Shown: piece by piece, positions 8,715 through 17,704 of the stretch
Numbering within the stretch: the stretch's first letter is position 1
Layout: each line of letters starts with the position of its first letter
Assembly (NCBI RefSeq): GCF_002113025.1
Contig: NZ_NEJH01000002.1
Location: forward strand, 891,466 to 955,465
Length of the DNA: 64,000 nucleotides
Direction of reading: 5' to 3'
Source of the DNA: Pseudomonas sp. B28(2017)
Lineage (GTDB): Bacteria; Pseudomonadota; Gammaproteobacteria; Pseudomonadales; Pseudomonadaceae
Notes under the pieces: model-generated
The model's input: the letters and a program-made list of their open reading frames with translations, nothing else
Told to the model about the DNA's origin: nothing
Databases searched by the model: none
Program-made: the position numbers and the translations under genes

Positions 8715-9989
8715 ATGCAGCAAGAGTTCAACGATCCGCTCTGGCGCACGGTGCTGTCGGGTGCGCAGATGCTGTTCGTGGCCTTCGGTGCCCTGGTGTT
8801 GATGCCGCTGATTACCGGTCTCGACCCGAACGTAGCGCTATTCACGGCCGGCCTGGGGACGATCCTGTTCCAGATCGTCACCGGGCGTCAGGTGCCGGTG
8901 TTCCTGGCATCGAGCTTTGCCTTCATCACCCCGATCATTCTCGCCAAGGGCCAGTTCGGCCTGGCCGCGACCATGGGCGGCGTGATGGCGGCGGGTTTCG
9001 TCTACACCTTCCTCGGCCTCGCGGTGAAGATCAAAGGCACCGGTTTCATCGACCGTCTGCTGCCGCCGGTGGTGATCGGGCCGGTGATCATTTCGATCGG
9101 CCTGGCCATGGCGCCGATTGCCGCCAACATGGCCATGGGCAAGGCCGGCGACGGCAGTGAGTTGGTTCACTACCAGACGGCGATGATGATCTCGATGCCC
9201 GCGCTGCTGACCACGCTGATCGTCGCGGTTTTCGGCAAGGGCATTTTCCGCCTGGTGCCGATCATCTCCGGCGTGCTGGTCGGTTTCGGCATGTCGTTCT
9301 ACTTCGGCGTGGTCGATGTCGCAAAGATTGCCGCGGCACCGTGGTTATCCATCCCGAACTTCACCGCTCCGGAATTCAACTGGCAGGCGATTCTGTTCAT
9401 CGTTCCGGTGGCCCTGGCCCCGGCGATCGAACACATCGGCGGCGTGATTGCCGTGGGTAGCGTGACCGGTCGCGATTACCTGAAGAAGCCCGGCCTGCAC
9501 CGCACCCTGCTCGGCGACGGCATTGCCACCACGGCGGCCGGCCTGTTCGGCGGCCCGCCCAACACGACCTACGCCGAAGTGACTGGCGCGGTCATGCTGA
9601 CCAAGAACTACAACCCGAAAATCATGACCTGGGCGGCGATATTCGCCATCAGCCTGGCGTTTATCGGCAAGTTCGGCGCACTGCTGCAAAGCATTCCGGT
9701 GCCGGTAATGGGCGGGATTCTCTGCCTGTTGTTCGGCTCGATTGCGGCGGTGGGAATGAACACGCTGATCCGCCACAAGATCGACCTGGGCGAGGCGCGC
9801 AATCTGGTGATTGTTTCGGTGACCCTGGTATTCGGGATCGGCGGCGTGCTGATCGGCACCGGCACCGGGCCGGACGATTTCGGCCTCAAAGGCATCGCGC
9901 TGTGCGCGGTGGTGGCGATTGGTTTGAATCTGATCCTGCCGGGCAACGACAGCTGGAAGCACAAGAAGGCGAATGAGCCGCTGATCTAA
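8715..9989 (+). CDS. uraA: Uracil:proton symporter
   Basis: This 424-residue NCS2/UraA permease has about 14 hydrophobic segments. Family motifs include the LMPLITGLDPNVALFTAGLGT stretch near the start and APAIEHIGGVIAVG and GLFGGPPNTTYAEVTG near the substrate site, where UraA carries its uracil-binding Glu residues. Length is typical. It lies directly after upp and is most likely translated from the same messenger. The transcript would end in the REP pair downstream, as no T-tailed hairpin is seen. Confidence 0.95.
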   Translation: MQQEFNDPLWRTVLSGAQMLFVAFGALVLMPLITGLDPNVALFTAGLGTILFQIVTGRQVPVFLASSFAFITPIILAKGQFGLAATMGGVMAAGFVYTFLGLAVKIKGTGFIDRLLPPVVIGPVIISIGLAMAPIAANMAMGKAGDGSELVHYQTAMMISMPALLTTLIVAVFGKGIFRLVPIISGVLVGFGMSFYFGVVDVAKIAAAPWLSIPNFTAPEFNWQAILFIVPVALAPAIEHIGGVIAVGSVTGRDYLKKPGLHRTLLGDGIATTAAGLFGGPPNTTYAEVTGAVMLTKNYNPKIMTWAAIFAISLAFIGKFGALLQSIPVPVMGGILCLLFGSIAAVGMNTLIRHKIDLGEARNLVIVSVTLVFGIGGVLIGTGTGPDDFGLKGIALCAVVAIGLNLILPGNDSWKHKKANEPLI

Positions 9990-10023
9990 GGAAGCTCGGA
10001 TATTCGCTGACTGAAAGTCCACT

Positions 10024-10088
10024 TCGCGAGCAGGCTCGCTCCCCCAGCCTGGGAATGCATTTCCCTGTGGGAGCGAGCCTGCTCGCGA
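10024..10088. repeat. Paired REP palindrome (REPIN)
   Basis: A 20-bp arm at 10024-10043 (TCGCGAGCAGGCTCGCTCCC) is perfectly inverted at 10069-10088, around a 25-bp centre. This is the two-REP arrangement mobilised as a unit by RAYT transposases. It separates the convergent uraA and hemH genes. Confidence 0.85.
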
Positions 10089-10093
10089 TGCTT

Positions 10094-11116
10094 TTAAAGC
10101 GCCAACGGTGCCCTTTCGCACAACGCACTCAATGCCCGCACCCAATGCGGGTCATCGTTGAGGCACGGCACCAACACCAACTCATCTCCTCCTGCTGCGC
10201 GGAATTGCTCCTTCCCGCGATCACCAATCTCTTCCAGTGTTTCGATGCAATCGGCAACGAATGCCGGGCACATCACCAGAATCTTTTTCACACCGCTTCT
10301 GGCTAACTCATCAAGGCGCGCTTCGGTGTAGGGTTCGATCCATTTGGCGCGCCCCAGTCGCGACTGGAACGACACCGACCACTTGCCCTCCGGCAACCCC
10401 ATGCGCTTGGCAAACTCTGCCGCCGTACGCAGGCATTGGCCGCGATAACAGGTGGCGACCACCTCAGGGGGCGCCCCGGCACAGCAATCACCGCCACCCT
10501 CGAAGTTGTGACCCGGGTTGAGCTTCTTCAGATGCCGTTCCGGCAATCCATGAAAACTCATCAACAAGTGATCGAAGTCCTGCTGCAAATGCGGCCGGGT
10601 CGTGGCCACCAACGCATCGAGGTACTCCGGTTGATCGTAGAAAGGCTGGAGCACCGACAGCTGCACATCGAGGCCCTTCTCGCGCACCACACGTCTGGCT
10701 TCCGCGATGACCGTGGTGGTGGTGCTGTCGGCGAACTGTGGATACAGCGGCGCCAGCGTGATTCGCTTGTGCCCCGCTGCGGCCATGCGCACCAGCGTCG
10801 ATTCAATCGACGGCTCGCCGTAGCGCATCGCCAGTTCGACCGGGCCGTGCTGCCACTGGCCGGTCATGGCTTGTTGCAGGCGACGACTGAGCACCACCAG
10901 CGGCGAGCCCTCGTCCCACCAGATCGAGGCATAGGCATGGGCCGACTGCTCGGGACGCTTGATCAGGATCAGCGACACCAGCAAGCGTCGAACCGGCCAT
11001 GGCAGGTCGATCACGTACGGGTCCATCAGAAATTGATTGAGGTAGCTACGCACATCCGCCACCGAGGTAGAGGCAGGTGAGCCCAGGTTGACCAGAAGCA
11101 ACGCGTGATCGGTCAT
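10094..11116 (-). CDS. hemH: Ferrochelatase
   Basis: This 340-residue enzyme inserts ferrous iron into protoporphyrin IX, the last step of haem synthesis. It starts [14 protein letters not shown], with the family's LVNLGSP opening. The metal-site motif lies at [13 protein letters not shown] (about residues 185-197) and the [12 protein letters not shown] motif near residues 285-296. An AGGA site precedes the ATG at 11116, and the upstream open frame to 11164 is not family-like. It follows the epimerase-like gene by 13 bp in the same direction, so the two are probably one transcript. Confidence 0.97.
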   Translation of the reverse strand: MTDHALLLVNLGSPASTSVADVRSYLNQFLMDPYVIDLPWPVRRLLVSLILIKRPEQSAHAYASIWWDEGSPLVVLSRRLQQAMTGQWQHGPVELAMRYGEPSIESTLVRMAAAGHKRITLAPLYPQFADSTTTTVIAEARRVVREKGLDVQLSVLQPFYDQPEYLDALVATTRPHLQQDFDHLLMSFHGLPERHLKKLNPGHNFEGGGDCCAGAPPEVVATCYRGQCLRTAAEFAKRMGLPEGKWSVSFQSRLGRAKWIEPYTEARLDELARSGVKKILVMCPAFVADCIETLEEIGDRGKEQFRAAGGDELVLVPCLNDDPHWVRALSALCERAPLAL

Positions 11117-11129
11117 GCAACGTCCTATT

Positions 11130-12032
11130 TCAAAGGCGACCGGACAGATCGTCCAGAGCCGCACGCAAATCCGTGAACTGAAAAGTGAAACCCGCCTTCA
11201 ACAGGCGAACCGGCGTGGCCCGTTGGCCACCCAGCAACAGCAAGGACAACTCGCCCAGCCCCACCTTCAATGCAAAGGCCGGCATCGGCATCAACGCCGG
11301 GCGATGCAGCATGCTGCCCAGCGCCTTGGCAAATTCGCGGTTGCGCACCGGTTTGGGCGCGCACGCATTATAGGGACCGCTGGCCTCATTGCGATGCAGA
11401 AGAAAATCAATCAGGGCGATTTGATCGTCGATATGAATCCACGACATCCACTGCCGGCCGTTGCCGATCGGCCCTCCCAGGCCCAGTTTGAACGGCAGAA
11501 ACAGCCGCGACAAAAAGCCGCCCTCCGCCGACAGCACCAACCCCGTACGGATGAGAATGACGCGGATGCCCAGCGCTTCAGCCCGCTGTGCAGTCTCCTC
11601 CCAGGCGATGCATAACTGGCTGGCGAAATCTTCGCTGACCGGCGTCGAGTCCTCGGTCAGTTCGCGCTCGCCACCATCGCCATACCAACTTGCAGCCGAA
11701 CCGGAAATCAAGACCCGTGGTTTCTGCTCGCGGCTTTCAAGCCATGCCAGCAGGGTTTCAGTCAGCGTGATCCGGCTGCTCCATAACAAGGCTTTACGCC
11801 TGTGCGTCCAGAGCCGGTCGGCAATCGGCGCACCGGCAAGATTGACGATCGCATCCACCGGCTCCTGCCCCACATCCTCCAGCCGGGCAACTCCACGCAC
11901 TTGGGCACCACATATTTTCGCGACTTTTTCAGGCTTGCGGCTCCAGACTGTCAGGCGATGGCCCTGCCCCGACCAGTGCCGGCAGAGCTGACGTCCTATC
12001 AAACCAGTACCGCCGGTCAGCAATATGTGCAT
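11130..12032 (-). CDS. TIGR01777/YfcH-type NAD-dependent epimerase-like protein
   Basis: This 300-residue extended-SDR protein opens with the Rossmann signature [16 protein letters not shown]. The characteristic [17 protein letters not shown] (about residues 58-74) and [18 protein letters not shown] block follow, with the C-terminal [13 protein letters not shown] of the TIGR01777 (YfcH, SulA-like) family. Function is uncharacterised. It sits upstream of hemH on the same strand. The same pairing is found in other pseudomonads, so a link to cofactor metabolism is possible but unproven. Confidence 0.85.
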   Translation of the reverse strand: MHILLTGGTGLIGRQLCRHWSGQGHRLTVWSRKPEKVAKICGAQVRGVARLEDVGQEPVDAIVNLAGAPIADRLWTHRRKALLWSSRITLTETLLAWLESREQKPRVLISGSAASWYGDGGERELTEDSTPVSEDFASQLCIAWEETAQRAEALGIRVILIRTGLVLSAEGGFLSRLFLPFKLGLGGPIGNGRQWMSWIHIDDQIALIDFLLHRNEASGPYNACAPKPVRNREFAKALGSMLHRPALMPMPAFALKVGLGELSLLLLGGQRATPVRLLKAGFTFQFTDLRAALDDLSGRL

Positions 12033-12153
12033 GACTTCTTCCTCGCGTGGCGTTTTACCCTGTCCATTAGTCTATTTTTATAAGCAGGGATCTTTGGTAT
12101 CGAGCAGGCTCTATGTTTAACAATAGGCCAAGCTGTCAGAACAAGAACGCTAA

Positions 12154-13215
<1,062 letters not shown>

Positions 13216-13274
13216 AGAGCATCAATCCGAGCAAGTCGCTGCTGTCATCATGGACAGCAGCCGGTCAAAATACC

Positions 13275-13298
13275 TATACATATAATTTGACTTGTACA
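13275..13298 (+). promoter_or_regulatory. LitR/PplR-type operator, perfect copy
   Basis: TATACA at 13275-13280 and TGTACA at 13293-13298 are exactly 12 bp apart, a full match to T(G/A)TACA-N12-TGTACA. It spans the TTGACT -35 box at 13287-13292. Confidence 0.7.
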
Positions 13299-13314
13299 AC
13301 TTTGAATCTATGAT
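13287..13314 (+). promoter_or_regulatory. Sigma70-type promoter of the YbgA-regulator-photolyase operon
   Basis: A TTGACT -35 box at 13287-13292 and a TATGAT -10 box at 13309-13314 are separated by 16 bp. The flanking LitR-type boxes cover the -35 and the start region, so this looks like a repressed promoter released by light. Confidence 0.55.
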
Positions 13315-13324
13315 GAAATTATCT

Positions 13325-13348
13325 TGTACAGACACGAATGTTTGTATA
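13325..13348 (+). promoter_or_regulatory. LitR/PplR-type operator, third copy
   Basis: TGTACA at 13325-13330 and TGTATA at 13343-13348 are spaced by 12 bp, a one-mismatch fit to the consensus. It lies just downstream of the predicted transcription start, so a bound regulator would block elongation or initiation. Confidence 0.6.
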
Positions 13349-13370
13349 GGTTCAGATTCGAGGTGCTCCG

Positions 13371-13958
13371 ATGCCCCACTCCCCCGCCAAACCGAAAATC
13401 GCTATCAGCGCCTGCCTGCTGCACACCGATTTGCCGGTGGAGGAAGACGGCCGACTCAAGGATCCGGTGCTGAGGGAAAACTTCCTCACTCGCGTACTCG
13501 CCTACAGCGCCTGGCAGCAGCTGTGCCAGGAAGGCCTGACCCGGCACGGTCTCACGGACTTTCACTCGCGCTATAAATACCTGCTGATGGCGCACAACCC
13601 GGCGCAATACAAAGTGCTCGGCAAGCTGCTGGGCAACATGGGCCATACCGATCCGAAGGAACTTGGCGCGCGCTATTTCAGTGAACTGATGGCGGCACTG
13701 AAAAAGTGCGCCACCCGCGGTACCCATACCAATGTCCTGCAACACCTCAGTGGCCACCTGAAGCAGGCCATCAGCCGCGAAGACAAGCAGGAGGTGCAAC
13801 ACGTGATCAGCCAGTATCGCCTGGGCATCGTGCCGTTGGTGGTGCCATTGACACTGCTCAAGCATCACTTCCGCCAACACCCCGATCCGTACATCGCACA
13901 GCAGGTTTACCTGCAACCGCTCCCGGAAAACCTCAGCCTGCGAAACGCCATCCAATGA
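13371..13958 (+). CDS. YbgA (DUF1722) protein lacking its DUF523 domain
   Basis: This 195-residue protein starts MPHSPAKPKIAISACLL, the opening of a DUF523 domain. After ACLL it jumps straight to HTDLPVEEDGRLKDPVLRENF, which normally follows the whole DUF523 domain in the two-domain (about 318-residue) pseudomonad protein. The DUF1722 part is intact, with HSRYKYLLMAHNP and YRLGIVPLVVPLTLLKHH. Some 115-120 residues, including the family's CPEV and SPSCG cysteines, are therefore missing without breaking the frame. An AGGTG site precedes the ATG. It overlaps the regulator gene by ATGA. Confidence 0.8.
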   Translation: MPHSPAKPKIAISACLLHTDLPVEEDGRLKDPVLRENFLTRVLAYSAWQQLCQEGLTRHGLTDFHSRYKYLLMAHNPAQYKVLGKLLGNMGHTDPKELGARYFSELMAALKKCATRGTHTNVLQHLSGHLKQAISREDKQEVQHVISQYRLGIVPLVVPLTLLKHHFRQHPDPYIAQQVYLQPLPENLSLRNAIQ

Positions 13959-14896
13959 AAAAAGCACCCGACACCAGCGCCTGCGATGGCCTCAGCGATG
14001 ACTTTAACAAGGCGTTGGACGAAGGCTGGCTGCCGATCCGTGAAGTGGCGCGGCAAACCGGCGTCAATGCCGTGACCTTGCGCGCCTGGGAGCGGCGTTA
14101 CGGGCTGATCGTGCCGCAACGCACACCCAAGGGGCACCGGTTGTTTTCGGCCGACCATGTCCAACGCATCCAGGCCATCCTCACCTGGCTCAACCGTGGC
14201 GTTGCCGTCAGCCAGGTCAAACAATTGCTCGACACGCCGCAAGCCTTCAGCGAGTCCGTCGACAACGATTGGCACACTTTGCTGCAAACGTTGCTGCAGG
14301 CGGTCAGCGGATTGAAGGAACGCGCCCTGGATGACAGCGTCAATCAGGCGATGGCGCTGTATCCGCCGCGAACCCTGTGCGAACAATTGCTGATGCCCCT
14401 GCTGGCCGCTCTGGAGCTACGCTGGCAAGGCCAGTTCGGTGCGCAGATGGAGCGGGTGTTTTTTTGTGCCTGGCTGCGCAGCAAGTTCGGCGCACGCATC
14501 TACCATAACAATCGTCAGTTGCGCAGCGCACCGCTGCTGTTAATCAACCACTCGGACCTGCCCACTGAGCCGAATCTGTGGCTCACGGCCTGGCTGATCA
14601 GCACTGCCGATTGCCCAGTGGAGGTCTTCGACGGGCCGCTGCCTGTCGGTGAACTGGCACTGGCGGTCGAACTGCTGCAACCCCGCGGGGTTCTGCTGTA
14701 CTCCAGCAAGGCCATGAACCTGGCGCAACTGCCAAAACTTTTCAAAGGCATCAGTTGCCCAAAAATGATTGCCGGACCAACGGTATGCATCCACCACGCC
14801 GAGTTGTCCGCAAGTACTACCGAGATCGCTGACTTGTACCTCGCCGAAGATCCATTGTCGGCACATCAGTCACTCATTCAGCGCGGGCTGATTTAA
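13955..14896 (+). CDS. pplR1: MerR-family light-response regulator, PplR1/LitR class II-like
   Basis: This 313-residue protein has an N-terminal MerR helix-turn-helix (IREVARQTGVNAVTLRAWERRYGL, about residues 28-51) and a C-terminal domain with the fold pattern of the B12-binding light sensors CarH and LitR. The cobalamin ligands are not conserved. The expected E-x-H-x-x-G reads E205-P-N207-L-W-L210, and the W...EH element reads W157...E166-R167. By gene order and sequence it matches P. putida PplR1, a class II LitR. It is expected to repress through the TGTACA-type boxes. It overlaps the YbgA gene by ATGA and leads directly into the photolyase gene. Confidence 0.85.
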   Translation: MKKAPDTSACDGLSDDFNKALDEGWLPIREVARQTGVNAVTLRAWERRYGLIVPQRTPKGHRLFSADHVQRIQAILTWLNRGVAVSQVKQLLDTPQAFSESVDNDWHTLLQTLLQAVSGLKERALDDSVNQAMALYPPRTLCEQLLMPLLAALELRWQGQFGAQMERVFFCAWLRSKFGARIYHNNRQLRSAPLLLINHSDLPTEPNLWLTAWLISTADCPVEVFDGPLPVGELALAVELLQPRGVLLYSSKAMNLAQLPKLFKGISCPKMIAGPTVCIHHAELSASTTEIADLYLAEDPLSAHQSLIQRGLI

Positions 14897-14917
14897 ATGA
14901 ATCGCGTGGATACCAAT

Positions 14918-16360
14918 ATGCAATTGATCTGGTTGCGCAGCGACTTGCGCCTGCATGACAACACCGCCCTCTCGGCCGCCGCGACTCGCGGCCCGTGCGT
15001 GGCCGTGTATCTGCTGAGCCCGGAACAATGGCTGGAACATGATGACGCGCCCTGCAAAGTGGACTTCTGGCTGCGCAACCTGCGCGAGTTGAGCCGCGAA
15101 CTGGGTCAACTGAACATTCCCCTGCTGGTCCGTCGTGCACCTCGCTGGGAGGACGCGCCAGCCGTGTTGCTGGATCTGTGCCGACAATGGCAGATCGACG
15201 CGGTGTACCTCAATGAAGAGTACGGCATCCATGAAACCCGTCGCGATGCGGCGGTCGCCAGGACGCTCAGAGCCGAAGGCATCGAAGTTCACCGCTACCT
15301 CGATCAATTGCTGTTCAAGCCCGGGGGTGTGCTGACCCGGACCGGCACTTACTTTCAGGTTTTCAGCCAGTTCCGCAAAGCCTGCTACGAACGCCTGCAC
15401 CACTCGCTGCCCAGCCTGGTCCGCGCACCGCACAAGCAAGCACCACTGAACATTGCCAGCGATGCGATCCCCTTGAGTGTCGAGGGTTTTGCGACGCCCG
15501 GTGATAACCTGCGCAGCCTGTGGCCGGCGGGCGAAGCCCAAGCCCGGCAGCGCCTCGACAGCTTCAGCGATGCACAAATCGATCATTACCATAACGAGCG
15601 CGACTTCCCGGCAAAACCCGGCACCAGTCAGCTCTCGGCCTATCTCGCGGCCGGAGTGATTTCTCCCCGCCAATGCCTGCACGCCGCCTTGAACAGCAAT
15701 CAGGGTGAGTTCGAAAGCGGCAAGACCGGCGCCGTCACCTGGATCAACGAACTGCTGTGGCGCGAGTTCTACAAACACATCCTGGTGGGCTACCCACGGG
15801 TGTCCCGGCACCGCGCGTTTCGCCCGGAAACCGAAGCTCTGGCCTGGCGCGATGCACCCGAAGAACTGGCTGCCTGGCAACAGGCACGTACCGGTTTGCC
15901 GATCATCGACGCGGCCATGCGCCAACTGCTGGCTACCGGCTGGATGCACAACCGCCTGCGCATGGTGGTGGCGATGTTCTTGAGCAAAAACCTGTTGATC
16001 GACTGGCGCGAAGGCGAACGCTTTTTCATGCGTCACCTGATCGATGGCGACCTGGCGGCGAACAATGGAGGCTGGCAGTGGAGTTCCTCCACCGGTACCG
16101 ACTCGGCGCCTTACTTCCGGATTTTCAACCCGTTGAGCCAGTCGGAAAAATTCGATCCCGAGGGCCTGTTCATCAAGCGCTGGCTTCCGGAACTGGCCGG
16201 GCTGAATAAAAAAGACGTGCACAACCCGGCCAATCTCGGCGGCCTTTTCGGTGTAGTGGATTACCCCTCACCGATCGTCGACTTGAGTACTTCCCGTACG
16301 CGCGCGTTGACTGCATTCAAGAACCTGCCCTCACGACAATACGCCGCCGTTGGGTCATGA
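14918..16360 (+). CDS. phrB: Deoxyribodipyrimidine photolyase
   Basis: This class I CPD photolyase repairs UV-made pyrimidine dimers with blue light. The N-terminal antenna domain begins [15 protein letters not shown]. The C-terminal FAD domain has [28 protein letters not shown] and the [23 protein letters not shown] block near residues 375-400. An ATG at 14897, directly after the regulator's stop, is an alternative start adding seven residues; the family's N-terminus favours 14918. It is the expected effector gene of a light-induced regulon. Confidence 0.95.
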   Translation: [480 protein letters not shown]

Positions 16361-16440
16361 GTTACCGCCACCGGGATTACTTCGATGCCGGGACTCTGCG
16401 TTATGAACATTTACCCGTATTGGGCCGGGCAGCTGCCTGA
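16357..16440 (+). CDS. Short ORF overlapping the phrB stop, unrecognised
   Basis: A 27-codon frame starts with an ATG that overlaps the phrB stop (ATGA) and reads MSYRHRDYFDAGTLRYEHLP before a TGA. Codon use is like its neighbours. The coupling and composition suggest it was, or is, the start of a gene. I do not recognise the family, and it may be another remnant of the eroded operon. Confidence 0.3.
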   Translation: MSYRHRDYFDAGTLRYEHLPVLGRAAA

Positions 16441-16457
16441 CTGAAAAGGAGATTGGG

Positions 16458-17240
16458 ATGAGTCGTACACTCGCACGACGATACTGGCTGACCGGCGCCA
16501 GCAGCGGCATTGGTGCCGCCCTGGCCGAAGAAATCCTGAAGACCGGCGCGCACCTGGCGGTAAGTTCAAGGTCAGTTGCGCCACTGAAAGTCTTGTCGCA
16601 ACGTTATCCGGGACAAGTGCAGGTAGTCGCCGGAGACCTGACCAACAGCCAGACCGTGCGCGAAATCGGCGAGCAGATTGCCGAGGATTGGGGTTCGCTG
16701 GACACCGTGATACTCAACGCCGGTACCTGCGAGTACGTGGACGCCAAGCAGTTCGATGCGTCGATTGTCGAGCACGTGGTGCGCACCAACCTGTTGGCCA
16801 GCAGCTATTGCATCGAAGCTGCCCTGCCTTTGCTACGGGCTGGCACCGCACCGCATATGGTGCCCATGGCCAGTGCGGTGACTTACCTGCCGCTGCCCAA
16901 GGCGGAAGCCTGCGGCGCCTCGAAAGCCGGGCTGCGTCATCTGTTCGAATCCCTGCGCATCGACCTGGCTCCCGAAGGCATAGAAGTCACGGTGATCAGC
17001 CCCGGGGGTGTCGAATCGCCGCTGACGACGAAAGACAGATTTCCCATGCCCTTGAGCTGGCCGGTGGAGAAAGCCGCACGACACATCTTCGAAAAACTCA
17101 AGGACCGCCCTCTCGAAATCGCTTTCCCGGCAGCATTCATGTCCACCCTCTGGCCGCTCTCCAGACAGCCGGACCAAGTGAAACTGGAGATTGGCAAACG
17201 CATGGTGCGTAGCCTGCCACCGCTCAAGGATCAACCGTGA
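16458..17240 (+). CDS. Short-chain dehydrogenase with Tyr-to-Cys change in the active site
   Basis: The 260-residue protein has the SDR cofactor motif TGASSGIGAAL (about residues 12-22), the NAG motif (ILNAGTCEYVD) and the catalytic Ser139. The catalytic Tyr-x3-Lys, however, reads C152-GAS-K156. The codon is TGC at 16911-16913, one base from TAC for Tyr. Catalysis by the usual SDR route should be lost or strongly reduced. A good AAAGGAG site precedes the ATG. It belongs to the photolyase operon and overlaps a degenerate flavoprotein start by GTGA. Confidence 0.85.
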   Translation: MSRTLARRYWLTGASSGIGAALAEEILKTGAHLAVSSRSVAPLKVLSQRYPGQVQVVAGDLTNSQTVREIGEQIAEDWGSLDTVILNAGTCEYVDAKQFDASIVEHVVRTNLLASSYCIEAALPLLRAGTAPHMVPMASAVTYLPLPKAEACGASKAGLRHLFESLRIDLAPEGIEVTVISPGGVESPLTTKDRFPMPLSWPVEKAARHIFEKLKDRPLEIAFPAAFMSTLWPLSRQPDQVKLEIGKRMVRSLPPLKDQP

Positions 17241-17313
17241 AAACCGCCATCATCGGCAGCGGTATCTCGGGGGCCGGCCTGCGTCTGTCAGAGCTTTCAC
17301 ACAGCACCCGGTG
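17237..17313 (+). pseudogene. Remnant of a FAD-dependent oxidoreductase gene
   Basis: A GTG overlapping the SDR stop (GTGA) begins MKTAIIGSGISG, the first dozen residues of a FAD-binding Rossmann fold. The frame then runs into unrelated codons (AGLRLSELSHSTR) and a TGA at 17311-17313. In related pseudomonads an amine-oxidase-like flavoprotein is expected here, so nearly all of the gene has been deleted. This is my inference from the motif and the coupling. Confidence 0.65.
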
Positions 17314-17333
17314 ACTGCCTTACACTGCGCGCC

Positions 17334-17639
17334 ATGAATAACATCCCCCATACGCAAATCGCAGAACCCGCAGTCACCTGCTCGACCTGCGCAGCCTGCT
17401 GCTGCCAGCTCGAAGTCATGCTGATCACCGATACGGGTGTGCCTGAACGGTTCATCGATACCGATGATTGGGGCGGGGAAGTCATGCTGCGTCTGGGCGA
17501 CGGCTGGTGTGCCGCACTGGATCGCAACTCGATGATGTGCACCATCTACGAGAAACGCCCGCTGATCTGCCGGGAGTTCGAGATGGGCGCACCGGAGTGC
17601 ATCGACGAACGCCAGGGGATTTCGACGGCGTATCGCTAG
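17334..17639 (+). CDS. YkgJ-family cysteine cluster protein
   Basis: This 101-residue protein contains CSTCAACCCQLE (about residues 16-27), GWCAALD, CTIYEKRPLICREFE and a last Cys in PECID, the spacing of the YkgJ family. These proteins are thought to bind zinc or an iron-sulfur cluster, and their role is not settled. There is no clear ribosome site before the ATG. It comes just after the flavoprotein remnant, with a REP palindrome downstream separating it from pagL. Confidence 0.8.
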   Translation: MNNIPHTQIAEPAVTCSTCAACCCQLEVMLITDTGVPERFIDTDDWGGEVMLRLGDGWCAALDRNSMMCTIYEKRPLICREFEMGAPECIDERQGISTAYR

Positions 17640-17660
17640 TTTGAAGTCACCCAAATACAA

Positions 17661-17686
17661 ATGTGGGAGCGGGCTTGCTCCCACAT
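17661..17686. repeat. REP-type palindrome
   Basis: ATGTGGGAGC at 17661-17670 is inverted as GCTCCCACAT at 17677-17686 around GGGCTT. It lies between the convergent YkgJ and pagL genes. Confidence 0.85.
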
Positions 17687-17704
17687 CTAATACAGCGTCG
17701 TGTC

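Noticed and set aside
14870..16222. 450-codon frame antisense to phrB
   Set aside because: Sense strand is a complete photolyase; antisense frame has no start signal or known motif.
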